Assembly: GCF_900107045.1 (NCBI RefSeq)
Contig: NZ_FNON01000005.1
Location: 620,001 to 684,000 of the forward strand
Direction of reading: 5' to 3'
DNA from: Amycolatopsis xylanica
GTDB lineage: Bacteria; Actinomycetota; Actinomycetes; Mycobacteriales; Pseudonocardiaceae
Length of the DNA stretch: 64,000 nucleotides
A program made the translations under genes and the position numbers. Positions 7,667 through 15,820 of the stretch are shown one piece after another. The notes below the pieces were generated by a model that saw only the letters and a program-made list of their open reading frames with translations, searched no databases and had not been told where the DNA came from. Every line of letters begins with the position of its first letter. Positions within the stretch are counted from its first letter, which is position 1.

Positions 7667-8500
7667 ATGAGCACAATCACCGTTCCGGACGTCGAACTGG
7701 CCAATGGCGCCACCATCCCGCAGCTCGGGCTGGGGGTCTTCCAGATCCCGCCGGACGACACGGCCGAGGTCGTGCGCCAGGCAGTGGAGGCCGGCTACCG
7801 CCATTTCGACACCGCGCAGATGTATCGCAATGAGGAAGGCGTCGGCGAAGGACTGAAGCAGTCCGGCATCGCCCGCGAGGACGTCTTCATCACCACGAAA
7901 CTCGCCAACGACGCGCAGGGCTACGACAACGCGATCAACGCGCTCGAAGGCAGCCTGCAACGGCTCGGCACCGACTACGTGGACCTTTATCTGATCCACT
8001 GGCCGTTGCCGCACAAGGATCTCTACCCGGTGACGTGGACCGCCTTCACCGACATCCTCCGCGCGGAGAAGGCGCGCGCCATCGGCGTCTCGAACTTCCA
8101 GCCCGAGCACCTCGACCGGTTGCGTGAGCAGTCCAGCGTCGTGCCCGCCGTCAACCAGATCGAGCTGCATCCTCTGCTGCAGCAGCAGGAACTCCGCGCG
8201 TATCACCGCGCACACGGCATCGTGACCGAGGCGTGGAGCCCGCTCGCGCAGGGCGAGGTGCTCGGCGACCCGGTCATCGGCGAGATCGCCGCGAAGCACG
8301 GCAAGTCGGCGGCGCAGGTCGTGCTGCGCTGGCACATCCAGCTCGGCAACGTCGTCTTCCCCAAGTCCGCCAACGCCGACCGGCTCCGCGAGAACATCGA
8401 CATCTTCGATTTCGAGCTGGACGACGCGGACCTGCGCTCGATCACCGGGCTCGACGCAGGTCACCGCACCGGCCCCGATCCGGACACCTTCGAGGGCTGA
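7667..8500 (+). CDS. Aldo/keto reductase (2,5-diketogluconate reductase-like subfamily)
   Basis: A 277-residue (alpha/beta)8 NADPH-dependent reductase. The catalytic tetrad is visible: Asp and Tyr in FDTAQMYRNEEGVGEGL near residues 46-51, Lys in FITTKLAND, and His in YLIHWPLPH. The cofactor-binding C-terminal motif VVFPKSANADRLREN is also present. Length is normal for the family. The enzyme reduces carbonyls in the cytosol, but the substrate is unknown. The ATG at 7667 sits 10 bases after a SigB-like -10 element with no room for a standard leader, supporting leaderless expression under stress. The downstream membrane-protein gene has its own SigB-like promoter. Confidence 0.92.
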   Translation: MSTITVPDVELANGATIPQLGLGVFQIPPDDTAEVVRQAVEAGYRHFDTAQMYRNEEGVGEGLKQSGIAREDVFITTKLANDAQGYDNAINALEGSLQRLGTDYVDLYLIHWPLPHKDLYPVTWTAFTDILRAEKARAIGVSNFQPEHLDRLREQSSVVPAVNQIELHPLLQQQELRAYHRAHGIVTEAWSPLAQGEVLGDPVIGEIAAKHGKSAAQVVLRWHIQLGNVVFPKSANADRLRENIDIFDFELDDADLRSITGLDAGHRTGPDPDTFEG

Positions 8501-8505
8501 GACGC

Positions 8506-8531
8506 GTTTCTTCACGCCTCGACCTGGGTAT
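8506..8531 (+). promoter_or_regulatory. SigB-like promoter for the small membrane protein gene
   Basis: GTTT (8506-8509), 16 bases, GGGTAT (8526-8531): a full consensus match. It lies 32 bases before the ATG at 8563. Confidence 0.7.
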
Positions 8532-8562
8532 CTCCGGAACAGACGCAGAAAGGAGCGCCCGC

Positions 8563-9015
8563 ATGGACACGAACGCGTACCTGACGTTCCTGCTGATCGG
8601 GGTGGCGCTGGTCGCGGTGGACGGCCAGATCATCTATCGCAGCGGCCGCCGGTACCTGGAGAACTCCTACGGCGATCCCGAAGCGGGTGCTTCGATGACC
8701 CGTCTCGTGACCGTGTTGTTCCACCTGGCCGTGCTGGGCCTGCTGGCCTTGCTCTCGACCATCGACATGGGCGGCAGCGACCTGCCCGGCGTGGTCGGCA
8801 GGCTGGGCGTGCTCCTGCTCGTGCTGGCGATCGCGCACGGCATCACCCTCGCGATCCTCGCCCGCATCCGCGAGGAGCAGGTCGACGAGGCCGCCGTCAC
8901 CGGCCGCCGCCAGCAGCGCGTCGAGCCGGAGCAGCAGGGCACCACGGTCACCCCGGTCCCGGGCCAGGAGGGCCGTTACCCCGCGGTCAGCCCGTCGCTC
9001 GACAACCGCCCGTAA
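8563..9015 (+). CDS. Small membrane protein of unknown function
   Basis: A 150-residue protein with three hydrophobic segments (about residues 5-22, 45-65 and 72-95). The first two are separated by the polar stretch YRSGRRYLENSYGDPEAGAS, and a hydrophilic, probably cytoplasmic C-terminal tail (REEQVDEAAVTGRRQQRVEP) follows. I do not recognise a characterised family. The ATG at 8563 follows AAAGGAGCGCC. The SigB-like promoter and the neighbours place it among stress-induced envelope proteins; a direct function cannot be inferred. A hairpin after the stop probably ends the transcript. Confidence 0.75.
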   Translation: MDTNAYLTFLLIGVALVAVDGQIIYRSGRRYLENSYGDPEAGASMTRLVTVLFHLAVLGLLALLSTIDMGGSDLPGVVGRLGVLLLVLAIAHGITLAILARIREEQVDEAAVTGRRQQRVEPEQQGTTVTPVPGQEGRYPAVSPSLDNRP

Positions 9016-9021
9016 GCCCGC

Positions 9022-9049
9022 CACGGGCACCCTCGACGGGGTGCCCGTG
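9022..9049 (+). terminator. Hairpin terminator after the small membrane protein
   Basis: Perfect 11-base arms CACGGGCACCC (9022-9032) and GGGTGCCCGTG (9039-9049), loop TCGACG. Confidence 0.65.
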
Positions 9050-9127
9050 TCCGCTGATTGAAATCTCGCGAACCGGTGTAATAAGTACTTTGTCGTCGAT
9101 CGTCTGTGCACGGAGGAGCAGAGTCCG

Positions 9128-9790
9128 ATGTCTCGGCAGGAGATGCCTGTCCCGGCTTCGAGCATGGGGAACAACGCGGACCAGGTCGGAATCTTCCACT
9201 ACGACGTCCTAGCGGAGAAGTGGACCTGGTCACCGGAGATCTTCGAGATGCATGGCAGGGTGCCGGGGGAGGTAGAACCCACCACGGAGCTGCTACGTCG
9301 TCATAGTCACCCCGGCGACACCACTCATCTGGCCGACGTGATCACCGCCGCGAAGGCGCCCTTCAGCAGCCAGCACCGCATCCGCGCCGCCGGCGGCCGC
9401 ATCGTGTCCATAGTCGTAGTGGGCGAGCCCAACCGCGACGTGGATCGCGAAGTCCGCACGGTGCACGGCTATTTCATCAACCTGACCTCCAGCAAGGCCG
9501 CCGAGGCCGAGCAGCGCAACGACCTCGCCGACGAAGCCGCGGGCATGCGCTTCGCGATGGCCTCCCGCGCACCGATCGAGCAGGCCAAGGGCATGATCAT
9601 GCTCGCATACGGCTGCAACGCCGCGGACGCGTTCCAGGTCCTGATCGACGCTTCCCAGCAGTCGAACACCAAGCTCCAGACCTTGGCCACGAACCTGGTC
9701 GCGGAGATGGAGACCGGAGTGGCTCAGCCCGCGTCGGCGCGAACCCACCTCGAAGCCGCTTTGCTGCGGCTCGGGCGGCGTGCGGGCTGA
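9128..9790 (+). CDS. PAS-ANTAR domain regulator (RNA-binding antiterminator type)
   Basis: A 220-residue protein with an N-terminal PAS-like fold (about residues 15-120, with FHYDVLAEKWTWSPEIFEMHG and HPGDTTHLADVI) and a C-terminal ANTAR domain (about 150-205: PIEQAKGMIMLAYGCNAADAFQVL). The Ala-Lys-Gly-Met-Ile-Met core is the RNA-contacting helix of ANTAR proteins, which stabilise antiterminator hairpins in target mRNAs. The ATG at 9128 follows ACGGAGGAGCAG, an excellent RBS. No output target is evident; about 490 bases of gene-free, repeat-bearing DNA follow. Confidence 0.85.
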   Translation: MSRQEMPVPASSMGNNADQVGIFHYDVLAEKWTWSPEIFEMHGRVPGEVEPTTELLRRHSHPGDTTHLADVITAAKAPFSSQHRIRAAGGRIVSIVVVGEPNRDVDREVRTVHGYFINLTSSKAAEAEQRNDLADEAAGMRFAMASRAPIEQAKGMIMLAYGCNAADAFQVLIDASQQSNTKLQTLATNLVAEMETGVAQPASARTHLEAALLRLGRRAG

Positions 9791-10283
9791 CCTGGCCCTT
9801 GCGGCTTGCTCAGGGATTGGGTTTGTCGGGGTCGGATCTAGGGCGGTCCCGTATGGAAATTTCCGCTCGTGGGGTCGGGTGGTGTTTGTGGTCGCCGCGG
9901 AAATATCCATACGGACCGGGGCACTGTGGCCACAACTCCGCTTGGGCTCGCCAGAAACCTCGGCCGGTACTTGCTGCGCGCCTGGGCGTTGGGTCGGGCT
10001 GTCGTGGTCGTGGTGTGCGATGGCGGCAGGGAGGGTGGTCCGGCCGAGATCTTTTGAGCGTTCGGCCTGGGTATTTTGGTTGTTGTGTGGGATATTCGGC
10101 CGCTGAGTGGCCGAAAAGCCTGCAGAAGACCGGACGGGTTTCTGTGCCAGTGCCGGTGGGCCTGGGCGTAGCTTGAGTACGCGGCGGCGGCACTTCTGGT
10201 GCTTTAGGGCGCGGCTGCTGCGCCGGAAGCGAGTAAAGAGGATCTGCCTCGGCCGGGTGGGCTTCCCACGCCTGCGGCGGGGT
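9791..10283. other. Gene-free region holding the left inverted repeat
   Basis: I find no credible gene here. The main feature is the inverted repeat at 9829-9997. The remainder (9998-10283) is GC-rich, without clear coding pattern, and lies downstream of the HNH endonuclease gene. Confidence 0.6.
9829..9997 (+). repeat. Left copy of an inverted repeat flanking the HNH gene
   Basis: About 169 bases whose reverse complement recurs at 11601-11767 with roughly 80-85% identity by eye, best in the first 100 bases. Inside it are arms CGTATGGAAATTTCCGC (9850-9866) and GCGGAAATATCCATACG (9897-9913), which pair with one mismatch across a 30-base loop, so each copy is itself a hairpin. Shared blocks include GGGTCGGATCTA at the outer end and GGTACTTGCTGCGCGCCTGG at the inner end. 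Confidence 0.85.
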
Positions 10284-11546
10284 TCAGGTTCGGGTGGTGT
10301 GCATGGTGTTGCGGCGGGGCGTGCGTGCGGGGTCGATGAACGCCGGTGGGATGAATTCGGGGTATCCGTCGCTGGCGATGCGGACTTCCCAGTCGCTGTT
10401 GTGGATCAGCCGGTGATGCTTGCCGCAGAGCAGCACGAGATTATCGATGCGGGTTTCCCCGTGGTGAGCCCAGAAAACGATGTGGTGAGCGGTGCATTGC
10501 TGTGGTGGTGCGTCGCAGCCGGGGAAGGCGCAGCCGCCATCGCGGATGGCCAGCGCGCGTCGTTGCGCCGGTGTCGCCAGGCGCTGAGCCCGGCCCACAT
10601 CCAACGGCTCGCCATGAGACCCCAAGGTCACCGGGATAACTTTGCAGTCACAGGCGAGGAGGCGTGCTTCGGTGGCGCTGATATCCCCGACCAAATCCAG
10701 GCAGGCCCGCCCGATGCCGGTTTTGAGTTCGTCCAGGCCGAGGGTGACGACGACGTGCACGCTGTCTCCGGCTTGGGTGGGGATGTCGGGGTTGCCCATG
10801 CCGATGCGAACAAAGGTGGCGAACGCATCCCCCAGCCGCTCCCACTGCGACCGGGTGTCGCGGCCTTCTTCTTCGGTGGTGGGGCGGGGTTTGGCGAGTG
10901 GGTCGAGGGTGGCTTTGAGTCGGGCGATGGTGTCGGCGTCGGTTTTGATTTTTATGCCGTGGGTGCCGTCGCGGTGGGTGACGAAGCCGAGTTCGTGGCG
11001 GGGTTCGGCTGGGTCGGGGTCTTTGGGTTCGCGTCCGTCGGGGTCGAGCCGGTCGCGCAGGTTCTTCGCGGCGTGGCTGATCTGCCGGGGTCCTGCGGTG
11101 CGGGCGAGGTTGACCAGGATCTCTTCCCCGGTCTCGCGATCCTCGGCTGAGACCGTGGGTGGTAGTGCGCCCAACGCGGCGATGATCGGATCCAGCTGCG
11201 CCGCCCCGAGATCACCGGCCAGTGCTGCTGCGGCGGCATGTGGTGCCAGCGCCGGGATCCGCGTGCCGCCATCCTGGCGTGGGTTGAGCGCTCGGGCGCG
11301 ATCGACGCGGGCTTTCGCCTCGGAGTGCTTGATCTGCACCCAGTCCACCAGCATCCCCGGCACCGTGGCGTAACCGGTCACCTCCTTCACACCCCGGGAT
11401 TCGATTTCGGCCAGGATTTGTCCCTGCTCGGCCTCCAGGCGCCGTTTTTCTCGTTCGCGGGCGACGTAGGCGAGCAGCAGCGTGTCTTTGTCGCAGCGCC
11501 ACCACTCGGGTGGTGCTGCGGCGTCGGGGTATTCGGTGCTGATCAT
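10284..11546 (-). CDS. DUF222 / HNH endonuclease protein (13E12-repeat family)
   Basis: A 420-residue protein with an N-terminal helical DUF222 region (EREKRRLEAEQGQILAEIE and SEAKARVDRARALN) and a C-terminal HNH nuclease domain (about residues 345-400). The domain has zinc cysteines in CAFPGCDAPPQQC, catalytic HHIVFWAHHG and the Asn/His part RIDNLVLLCGKHHRLIH. The family resembles the repetitive 13E12 proteins of mycobacteria, whose role is uncertain. I chose the ATG at 11546 because TAGTGT lies 7 bases upstream, consistent with a leaderless transcript; an ATG 10 codons upstream would overlap that box. The gene sits alone between large inverted repeats, which suggests a mobile unit. Confidence 0.88.
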   Translation of the reverse strand: MISTEYPDAAAPPEWWRCDKDTLLLAYVAREREKRRLEAEQGQILAEIESRGVKEVTGYATVPGMLVDWVQIKHSEAKARVDRARALNPRQDGGTRIPALAPHAAAAALAGDLGAAQLDPIIAALGALPPTVSAEDRETGEEILVNLARTAGPRQISHAAKNLRDRLDPDGREPKDPDPAEPRHELGFVTHRDGTHGIKIKTDADTIARLKATLDPLAKPRPTTEEEGRDTRSQWERLGDAFATFVRIGMGNPDIPTQAGDSVHVVVTLGLDELKTGIGRACLDLVGDISATEARLLACDCKVIPVTLGSHGEPLDVGRAQRLATPAQRRALAIRDGGCAFPGCDAPPQQCTAHHIVFWAHHGETRIDNLVLLCGKHHRLIHNSDWEVRIASDGYPEFIPPAFIDPARTPRRNTMHTTRT

Positions 11547-11600
11547 GCATCCCACACTACCAGCGTCCAGAGTCATATGCCACTAGACACGCCGAGCTGG

Positions 11601-11767
11601 CCGACCCCACACCCAGGCGCGCAGCAAGTACCAGCTGGGGTTTCTGGTGAGCCACAACGAAAACTGACCACCGTGCCTCGGTCCGTATGGATATTTCCGC
11701 GGTGACCCCAAACACCACCCGACCCCGGAGCGGAAATGTCCATACGGGATGTCTTTAGATCCGACCC
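11601..11767 (-). repeat. Right copy of the inverted repeat flanking the HNH gene
   Basis: Reverse complement of the element at 9829-9997. Its internal arms are CGTATGGATATTTCCGC (11683-11699) and GCGGAAATGTCCATACG (11729-11745). The outer end GGGTCGGATCTA (minus strand) matches the outer end of the left copy, so the pair bounds about 1.94 kb with the HNH gene inside. No target-site duplication is obvious. Confidence 0.85.
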
Positions 11768-11803
11768 GGCACTCCAGGACAAGGTTCTATTGCGCGGAAA
11801 GCC

Positions 11804-11844
11804 AAACCCGAGTTTTGGCCATCCAATGGCCAAAACTCGGGTTT
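11804..11844. repeat. Dispersed hairpin, family B copy 1
   Basis: Perfect 19-base arms AAACCCGAGTTTTGGCCAT (11804-11822) and ATGGCCAAAACTCGGGTTT (11826-11844) around CCA. A second copy with the same core (GGCCATCCAATGGCC) lies at 58213-58261. Both are followed by TCGCGAAGG. It lies downstream of the carboxylate-amine ligase gene and may act as its terminator. Confidence 0.8.
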
Positions 11845-11919
11845 CGCGAAGGCAGGGCCACGTTCAGCCGACACCCCGTCCGATCCTCGAGTGCCCGGGC
11901 TGGAACCCGCCCGCGACAC

Positions 11920-13002
11920 TCACGAGGGTGGGGGAACGGCGAGCAGGTCGACCACGGCACACAGGTTCGTCCCGTCCGCGAACGCATCGCGCTGGCGCTG
12001 GGCGCCGCCGCCCGACGCGCGGTGCCTGGCGAGGCCTTCTTCGGCGAATTCATGGTCGCCTGCCGCTTTGAGAGCGTCCGAGACGTGGGTGAACAGCTCG
12101 TCGAAGACCGCCGGGGCGGGTACGAGGTCGCCGTGCACGGGGTGCGGGATGCGGCCTTCGGCGCCGTCGCGGGACGCGCGCCAGAGGTGGCCGCGCAGGA
12201 CTTCGTTCGGTAGCTCCGGCAAGGCTTCCTCGTCGTTGAGGGCGGTCTGGACCAGGCCGCGGGCCAAGACCGCGAGGAGGGCCGCGTCCTCGGGGACCGC
12301 GGCCACGTCGGTGACGCGGAACTCGATGGTCGGCTGCTTGTCGGAAAGCCTTACGTCCCAGTAGACCATGCCGCGGTCGAGGATCGCGCCGGCGCGCAGC
12401 CAGCCGTCGATGAGGCTCTCGTAGTGGTCGAGTGAGCTGAAGCGGGGCGGAGGACCGGCGGACGGCCAGCGCGTCCATTGCTGGTAGCGCCAGCTGCTGT
12501 ACCCGGTGTCGGCGCCGTCGGTGATCGGGGAGTTGGCCAACAATGCCAAAAGCGCGGGCAGTCTTCGGCGGACCTGGTTGATGACGCGGACGCCTGCCTC
12601 TTTGTCGGGGATGGCGACGTGGACGTGGCAGCCGCAGGTGGCGCCGCTGTGGGCGGTGGCCCCGAAATGCTCGGCCATGCGCTGATACCGGGCGCCGGGG
12701 GTGATGCCGGGCGGTCCGGACTCGGGCAAGGGAGCGGTGCCGCTCGCGAGCAGGCGCAGCCCGCGTTTGGCGGCGGCTCCGGCCAGCTTGGCGCGTAACG
12801 ACTTCAGCTGATCGAGGAGTTCGTCGGGGGAGTGGCAGATCGCGGTGGCCGATTCCGCCTGGGCGCGGGTGAGTTCTTTCTGGAGCTCGCCGTCGGGTTC
12901 GTCGGCGTCTTCGACGACTTCGCCGCCGCGCTCGGAAAGGTGACCCGCCGCGTCGACCACAAAGAATTCCTCTTCCACCCCGAATGTGAGTGGTTCGCTC
13001 AT
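11920..13002 (-). CDS. Carboxylate-amine ligase (YbdK / glutamate-cysteine ligase 2 family)
   Basis: A 360-residue ATP-dependent ligase-like protein of the GCS2 superfamily. The N-terminal GVEEEFFVVD motif carries the metal-binding glutamates, and CGCHVHVAIPDKEAG near residue 125-140 and the TIEFRVTDVAAV motif are characteristic. Family members join glutamate or related acids to amines; weak gamma-glutamylcysteine ligase activity is known for YbdK, but the substrate here is unknown. Its ATG overlaps the stop of the Ser/Thr kinase gene by 4 bases, an unusual coupling. Its own stop codon (TCGTGA) lies within a sequence matching half of the family-A hairpin repeat. Confidence 0.88.
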   Translation of the reverse strand: MSEPLTFGVEEEFFVVDAAGHLSERGGEVVEDADEPDGELQKELTRAQAESATAICHSPDELLDQLKSLRAKLAGAAAKRGLRLLASGTAPLPESGPPGITPGARYQRMAEHFGATAHSGATCGCHVHVAIPDKEAGVRVINQVRRRLPALLALLANSPITDGADTGYSSWRYQQWTRWPSAGPPPRFSSLDHYESLIDGWLRAGAILDRGMVYWDVRLSDKQPTIEFRVTDVAAVPEDAALLAVLARGLVQTALNDEEALPELPNEVLRGHLWRASRDGAEGRIPHPVHGDLVPAPAVFDELFTHVSDALKAAGDHEFAEEGLARHRASGGGAQRQRDAFADGTNLCAVVDLLAVPPPS

Positions 13003-14198
13003 TCCTTGGGTCCTTTGCCCTTCTCCGGTTTACCCTTTTTCGGCGTCTTGCCTTCGTCCGTCCGTACCGGTGCGGCTTGGTCCTTTTGCTGCTGTTGTTG
13101 CTGAATGGCGGGCAATTCCGCGGTCGCCACCGCGGGAAGGGGAATGGGGACGTCCGGCGGGGTGGTGGTCGTGCCGGGATCGGCGATCTGCTGCGGGGGC
13201 GTCACCGGCCGAGGGGCCGAATCCGGGCTCTTGCCGACGGCGAAGGTCAGCGAGACCGCGGTGAGCAGCCCGAGCGCCGCCGCGACCCGGCCACGGCGCA
13301 CGCCGCGCTGCTCGGGGATGCCGACCGGCCGGGTGAGCATGGCCGCGACCTGGGCGGCGGTCGGGCGCTTCTCCGGCTTCCTGGCGGTCATCCGCCGCAG
13401 CAGCGGGGACAGCTCGCCGGGCAGGTCCGGCGGGATCACCGGCTGCCGGTGCACCCGCGCGACCGCGGATTCGACCGCGGTGCCCGGATACTCGCGGTGC
13501 CCGGTCAGGCACTCGAGCAGCACCAGGCCGAGCGCGTAGATGTCGGCGGCCGGCCCGACCTCCTGGCTGAGCACCTGTTCGGGCGCCATGTACGCGGCCG
13601 TCCCGACGACCTCGCCGGTCTGCGTGATGGCGGTCGCGTCGACGAGATGCGCGATGCCGAAGTCGCCGAGCAGCGGCTCGTCCCCGGCGAGCAGGATGTT
13701 GCCTGGCTTGAGATCCCGGTGCGTGACGCCGTGCCGGTGGATGTACGCCAGCGCGTCGGCCAGCCGCACCGCGAGGGTGGTGACCTCGTCCGGGGTCAGC
13801 GTGCGCGCACGCAGGCGGGCGCCGAGCGTCGGGCCGTCGACGAGCCGCATGACCAGGTACGGCCTGCCGTCGTGGGTGCCGAAACCGGACAACGTGATCA
13901 GGCCGGGATGGTCGAGACCACGCAGGATGGCGGCCTCGCGGATCTGGCGGGTGGCGGTGCCCGGCAGGAACAGCTTCACCGCGACTTCCCGGTTCTCCAG
14001 CCGATCCCTGGCCTGGAACACCTGCGCGGTGGCGCCGGTGCCGATGAGCGGCCCCAGCTCGTAGCGGTTCGCGATCAGCCGTGGCTCCAGCCCGCGCTGG
14101 CCGGGCACCAGCTTGGTCAGCTCGAAGCTCGGCCAGGTGCTCGTCGAGTCATGCCCTTTGCCGCCCATCGCCAGCGCGCCCGGTCCTCTCGGTTCCAT
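12999..14198 (-). CDS. Membrane-anchored serine/threonine protein kinase (PknB-like)
   Basis: A 399-residue Hanks-type kinase. The glycine-rich loop (LGPLIGTGATAQVF) begins near residue 48, followed by the catalytic Lys in VAVKLF, the HRDLKPGN loop near residue 158-165, DFG, and the activation-segment end AAYMAPEQ. A single transmembrane helix (about 305-322) is followed by an extracellular Pro/Thr-rich tail with a six-Gln run and a Lys-rich C-terminus, and no PASTA domains. All catalytic residues are present, so it should be active. It is co-translated with the downstream carboxylate-amine ligase. The start could also be the ATG 10 codons downstream; neither has a strong RBS. Confidence 0.92.
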   Translation of the reverse strand: MEPRGPGALAMGGKGHDSTSTWPSFELTKLVPGQRGLEPRLIANRYELGPLIGTGATAQVFQARDRLENREVAVKLFLPGTATRQIREAAILRGLDHPGLITLSGFGTHDGRPYLVMRLVDGPTLGARLRARTLTPDEVTTLAVRLADALAYIHRHGVTHRDLKPGNILLAGDEPLLGDFGIAHLVDATAITQTGEVVGTAAYMAPEQVLSQEVGPAADIYALGLVLLECLTGHREYPGTAVESAVARVHRQPVIPPDLPGELSPLLRRMTARKPEKRPTAAQVAAMLTRPVGIPEQRGVRRGRVAAALGLLTAVSLTFAVGKSPDSAPRPVTPPQQIADPGTTTTPPDVPIPLPAVATAELPAIQQQQQQKDQAAPVRTDEGKTPKKGKPEKGKGPKE

Positions 14199-14293
14199 GG
14201 ATTCCGGGCTACCCGCGTGGCCGCCCGGTCAAACGGCATTCGTGTCCAGGGACGCAGCCTATCGCCGCTGTACACCCCGGAAGGTCGTGACAA

Positions 14294-14334
14294 GGCCGAG
14301 GGCCGGCACCCCGATGGGATGCCGGCCCTCGGCC
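14294..14334 (-). terminator. Strong hairpin downstream of the DUF6131-like gene
   Basis: Perfect 15-base arms GGCCGAGGGCCGGCA (14294-14308) and TGCCGGCCCTCGGCC (14320-14334). It is placed just after the stop of the small minus-strand gene and upstream of the kinase gene. Confidence 0.65.
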
Positions 14335-14347
14335 GCGTGGTGACCGG

Positions 14348-14503
14348 TCAGTACCAGTGCGCGCGGCCGCCGACCGTGGTGCCGGTGCGGCCCAGCAGTG
14401 CCAGGACGAGGCCCGCCACCACGAGAACGATTCCGATCGTCCAGATGATCGAGATCCCGGTGAGGAATCCGATGATCAAAAGAATGACTCCAAGAGTGAT
14501 CAC
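14348..14503 (-). CDS. DUF6131-like very small membrane protein
   Basis: A 51-residue protein: two hydrophobic stretches (ITLGVILLIIGFLTGISI and WTIGIVLVVAGLVLALLG) forming a helical hairpin, and a short hydrophilic tail. It resembles the DUF6131 family, whose function is unknown. I chose GTG 14503 because AAAAGGAC precedes it at good distance; the in-frame ATG 25 codons upstream gives an atypical charged N-terminus. A SigB-like promoter (GTTT-N16-GGGCAT) lies 40 bases upstream, tying it to the stress genes in this window. Confidence 0.72.
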   Translation of the reverse strand: MITLGVILLIIGFLTGISIIWTIGIVLVVAGLVLALLGRTGTTVGGRAHWY

Positions 14504-14542
14504 TTTACGAGTCCTTTTCCAGTGGGGACTGACTGCACCGGA

Positions 14543-14568
14543 ATGCCCGCTTCCGCCGGAGTTCAAAC
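14543..14568 (-). promoter_or_regulatory. SigB-like promoter for the DUF6131-like gene
   Basis: Minus strand: GTTT, 16 bases, GGGCAT. One mismatch to the -10 GGGTAT. Confidence 0.5.
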
Positions 14569-14574
14569 CTTTCT

Positions 14575-15306
14575 TCACAGATCGAGATCCAGATGCCGGG
14601 TCGCCAAAGTATTGGCGAGTTCACTGAGTTTGACGTTGAGATCTTGCGAAGTGCGGCGCAGGATGTCGAATGCCTTTTCCGCGTCGACGCCCCGGCGGTT
14701 CATCAGGATCCCTTTCGCCTGCCCGATGACGTCACGGCTGTCGAGCGCCTTGCGCAGATGTTCGGCCTGCAGCTCGGCGCGGTCCAGCGCCCGCGTGTGC
14801 GCCAGCGCGAGCGAGGCGTGGGTGGCCAGCAGCAGCGCGACGTTCGCGTCCGACTGCGAGAAAGAGGCTTTACCCGAGGAAAAGATGTTGAGCGCACCGC
14901 CGAGCCGAGGTGGCTTCGCGTCGAGCGTGAGCGCGGTCGCCAGCGCCGAGTGATAGCCGCGCTCTGCGGCGGCGGGCCCGAACTGGGGCCAGCTGGCGGA
15001 CGTGCCGAGGTCGCCGCTGTAGCCGACGGCGGGCCCCGGTTCGCGGGCCGCGTCCAGGCACGGGCCTTCGTCGAACTTGTACTGGAGCTGATCGAGTTCG
15101 CTCGCGGCGTGCTCGGTCTCCACCGGGGTGTGGAAGGTGCCGTCCGAGCCGCGCAGTGTCACGCTCACCAGGTCGGCGCTGGGCACGAACTGACCCGCGG
15201 CCACCACGATCCGTTCCAGCGCGCCCGCCACGGTCGTGGCGTCGAGCAGTGTCCTGGTGAGCTCCGCGAACCGGGCGGCCAGCGCGCCTTCGCGTTCGAT
15301 GTCCAT
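14575..15306 (-). CDS. GAF-ANTAR domain regulator
   Basis: A 243-residue protein with an N-terminal GAF domain (about residues 15-165; QYKFDEGPCLDAAREPGPAV and LGGALNIFSSGKASFSQSD are typical) and a C-terminal ANTAR domain (about 180-238; RDVIGQAKGILMNRRGVDAEKAFDIL). It should sense a small ligand or redox state and bind RNA hairpins to prevent termination. ATG 15306 has GAAGGA close upstream; an alternative start lies 18 codons earlier. On the minus strand, 15318-15342 reads GTTT-N15-GGGGAA, a degenerate SigB-like element that would give an almost leaderless message. Confidence 0.87.
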   Translation of the reverse strand: MDIEREGALAARFAELTRTLLDATTVAGALERIVVAAGQFVPSADLVSVTLRGSDGTFHTPVETEHAASELDQLQYKFDEGPCLDAAREPGPAVGYSGDLGTSASWPQFGPAAAERGYHSALATALTLDAKPPRLGGALNIFSSGKASFSQSDANVALLLATHASLALAHTRALDRAELQAEHLRKALDSRDVIGQAKGILMNRRGVDAEKAFDILRRTSQDLNVKLSELANTLATRHLDLDL

Positions 15307-15386
15307 TCCTTCGGAGGTTCCCCGTCCGGCCGCGCGGCAAACCCTGTCCGGTGTCACCATGCGTGTCCGAGTCGTGACCGCGCTGG

Positions 15387-15415
15387 TTGTGGCGGGAACG
15401 CGGCGGCGCTATCGT
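15387..15415 (+). promoter_or_regulatory. Candidate sigma-A-type promoter for the second STAS gene
   Basis: TTGTGG (15387-15392), 17-base spacer, TATCGT (15410-15415), 25 bases before the ATG at 15440. Confidence 0.5.
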
Positions 15416-15439
15416 GCCCTCAGCCGGGAGGAGACAGGT

Positions 15440-15820
15440 ATGCCCACCGAGCCGGTTCCGCCGCTGGGCGACGAGGTGCTCATCCAGGTCAGCCGGGTGA
15501 ACGCGGTCTGCGTGGTCGCGATCTTCGGGGAGGTCGACCTGGTCAGCGCGGGCACCGTGCGCCAGGCGCTCGTCGGAGAGCTCGAGCCTGCCCCCGACGG
15601 CCTGGTCGCCGACCTGTCCGGGGTCACCTTCTTCGGTTCAAGCGGGCTGAGCGCGCTGGTCGAGGCCGACGAACGTGCCAAGCAGCTCAGCGTGTCGTTC
15701 GCGACGGTCGCGGCGCGCCGCGAGGTGCTGGTGCCGCTGCGGGTGACCGGGCTGGACGAGCTGCTGGCGGTCCATCCGACCGTCGACGAAGCCGTGCGGG
15801 CCATCGCTACGCCGGACTAG
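15440..15820 (+). CDS. STAS-domain anti-anti-sigma factor
   Basis: A 126-residue single STAS domain. The phosphorylation loop DLSGVTFFGSSGLSALV is canonical, with the two adjacent serines that RsbW-type kinases modify. The ATG at 15440 follows CGGGAGGAGACA. It is transcribed divergently from the GAF-ANTAR gene, and its 3' end overlaps the convergent response-regulator gene by 14 bases. It probably titrates one of the HATPase-type anti-sigma proteins encoded at 17652 or 23312. Confidence 0.88.
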   Translation: MPTEPVPPLGDEVLIQVSRVNAVCVVAIFGEVDLVSAGTVRQALVGELEPAPDGLVADLSGVTFFGSSGLSALVEADERAKQLSVSFATVAARREVLVPLRVTGLDELLAVHPTVDEAVRAIATPD

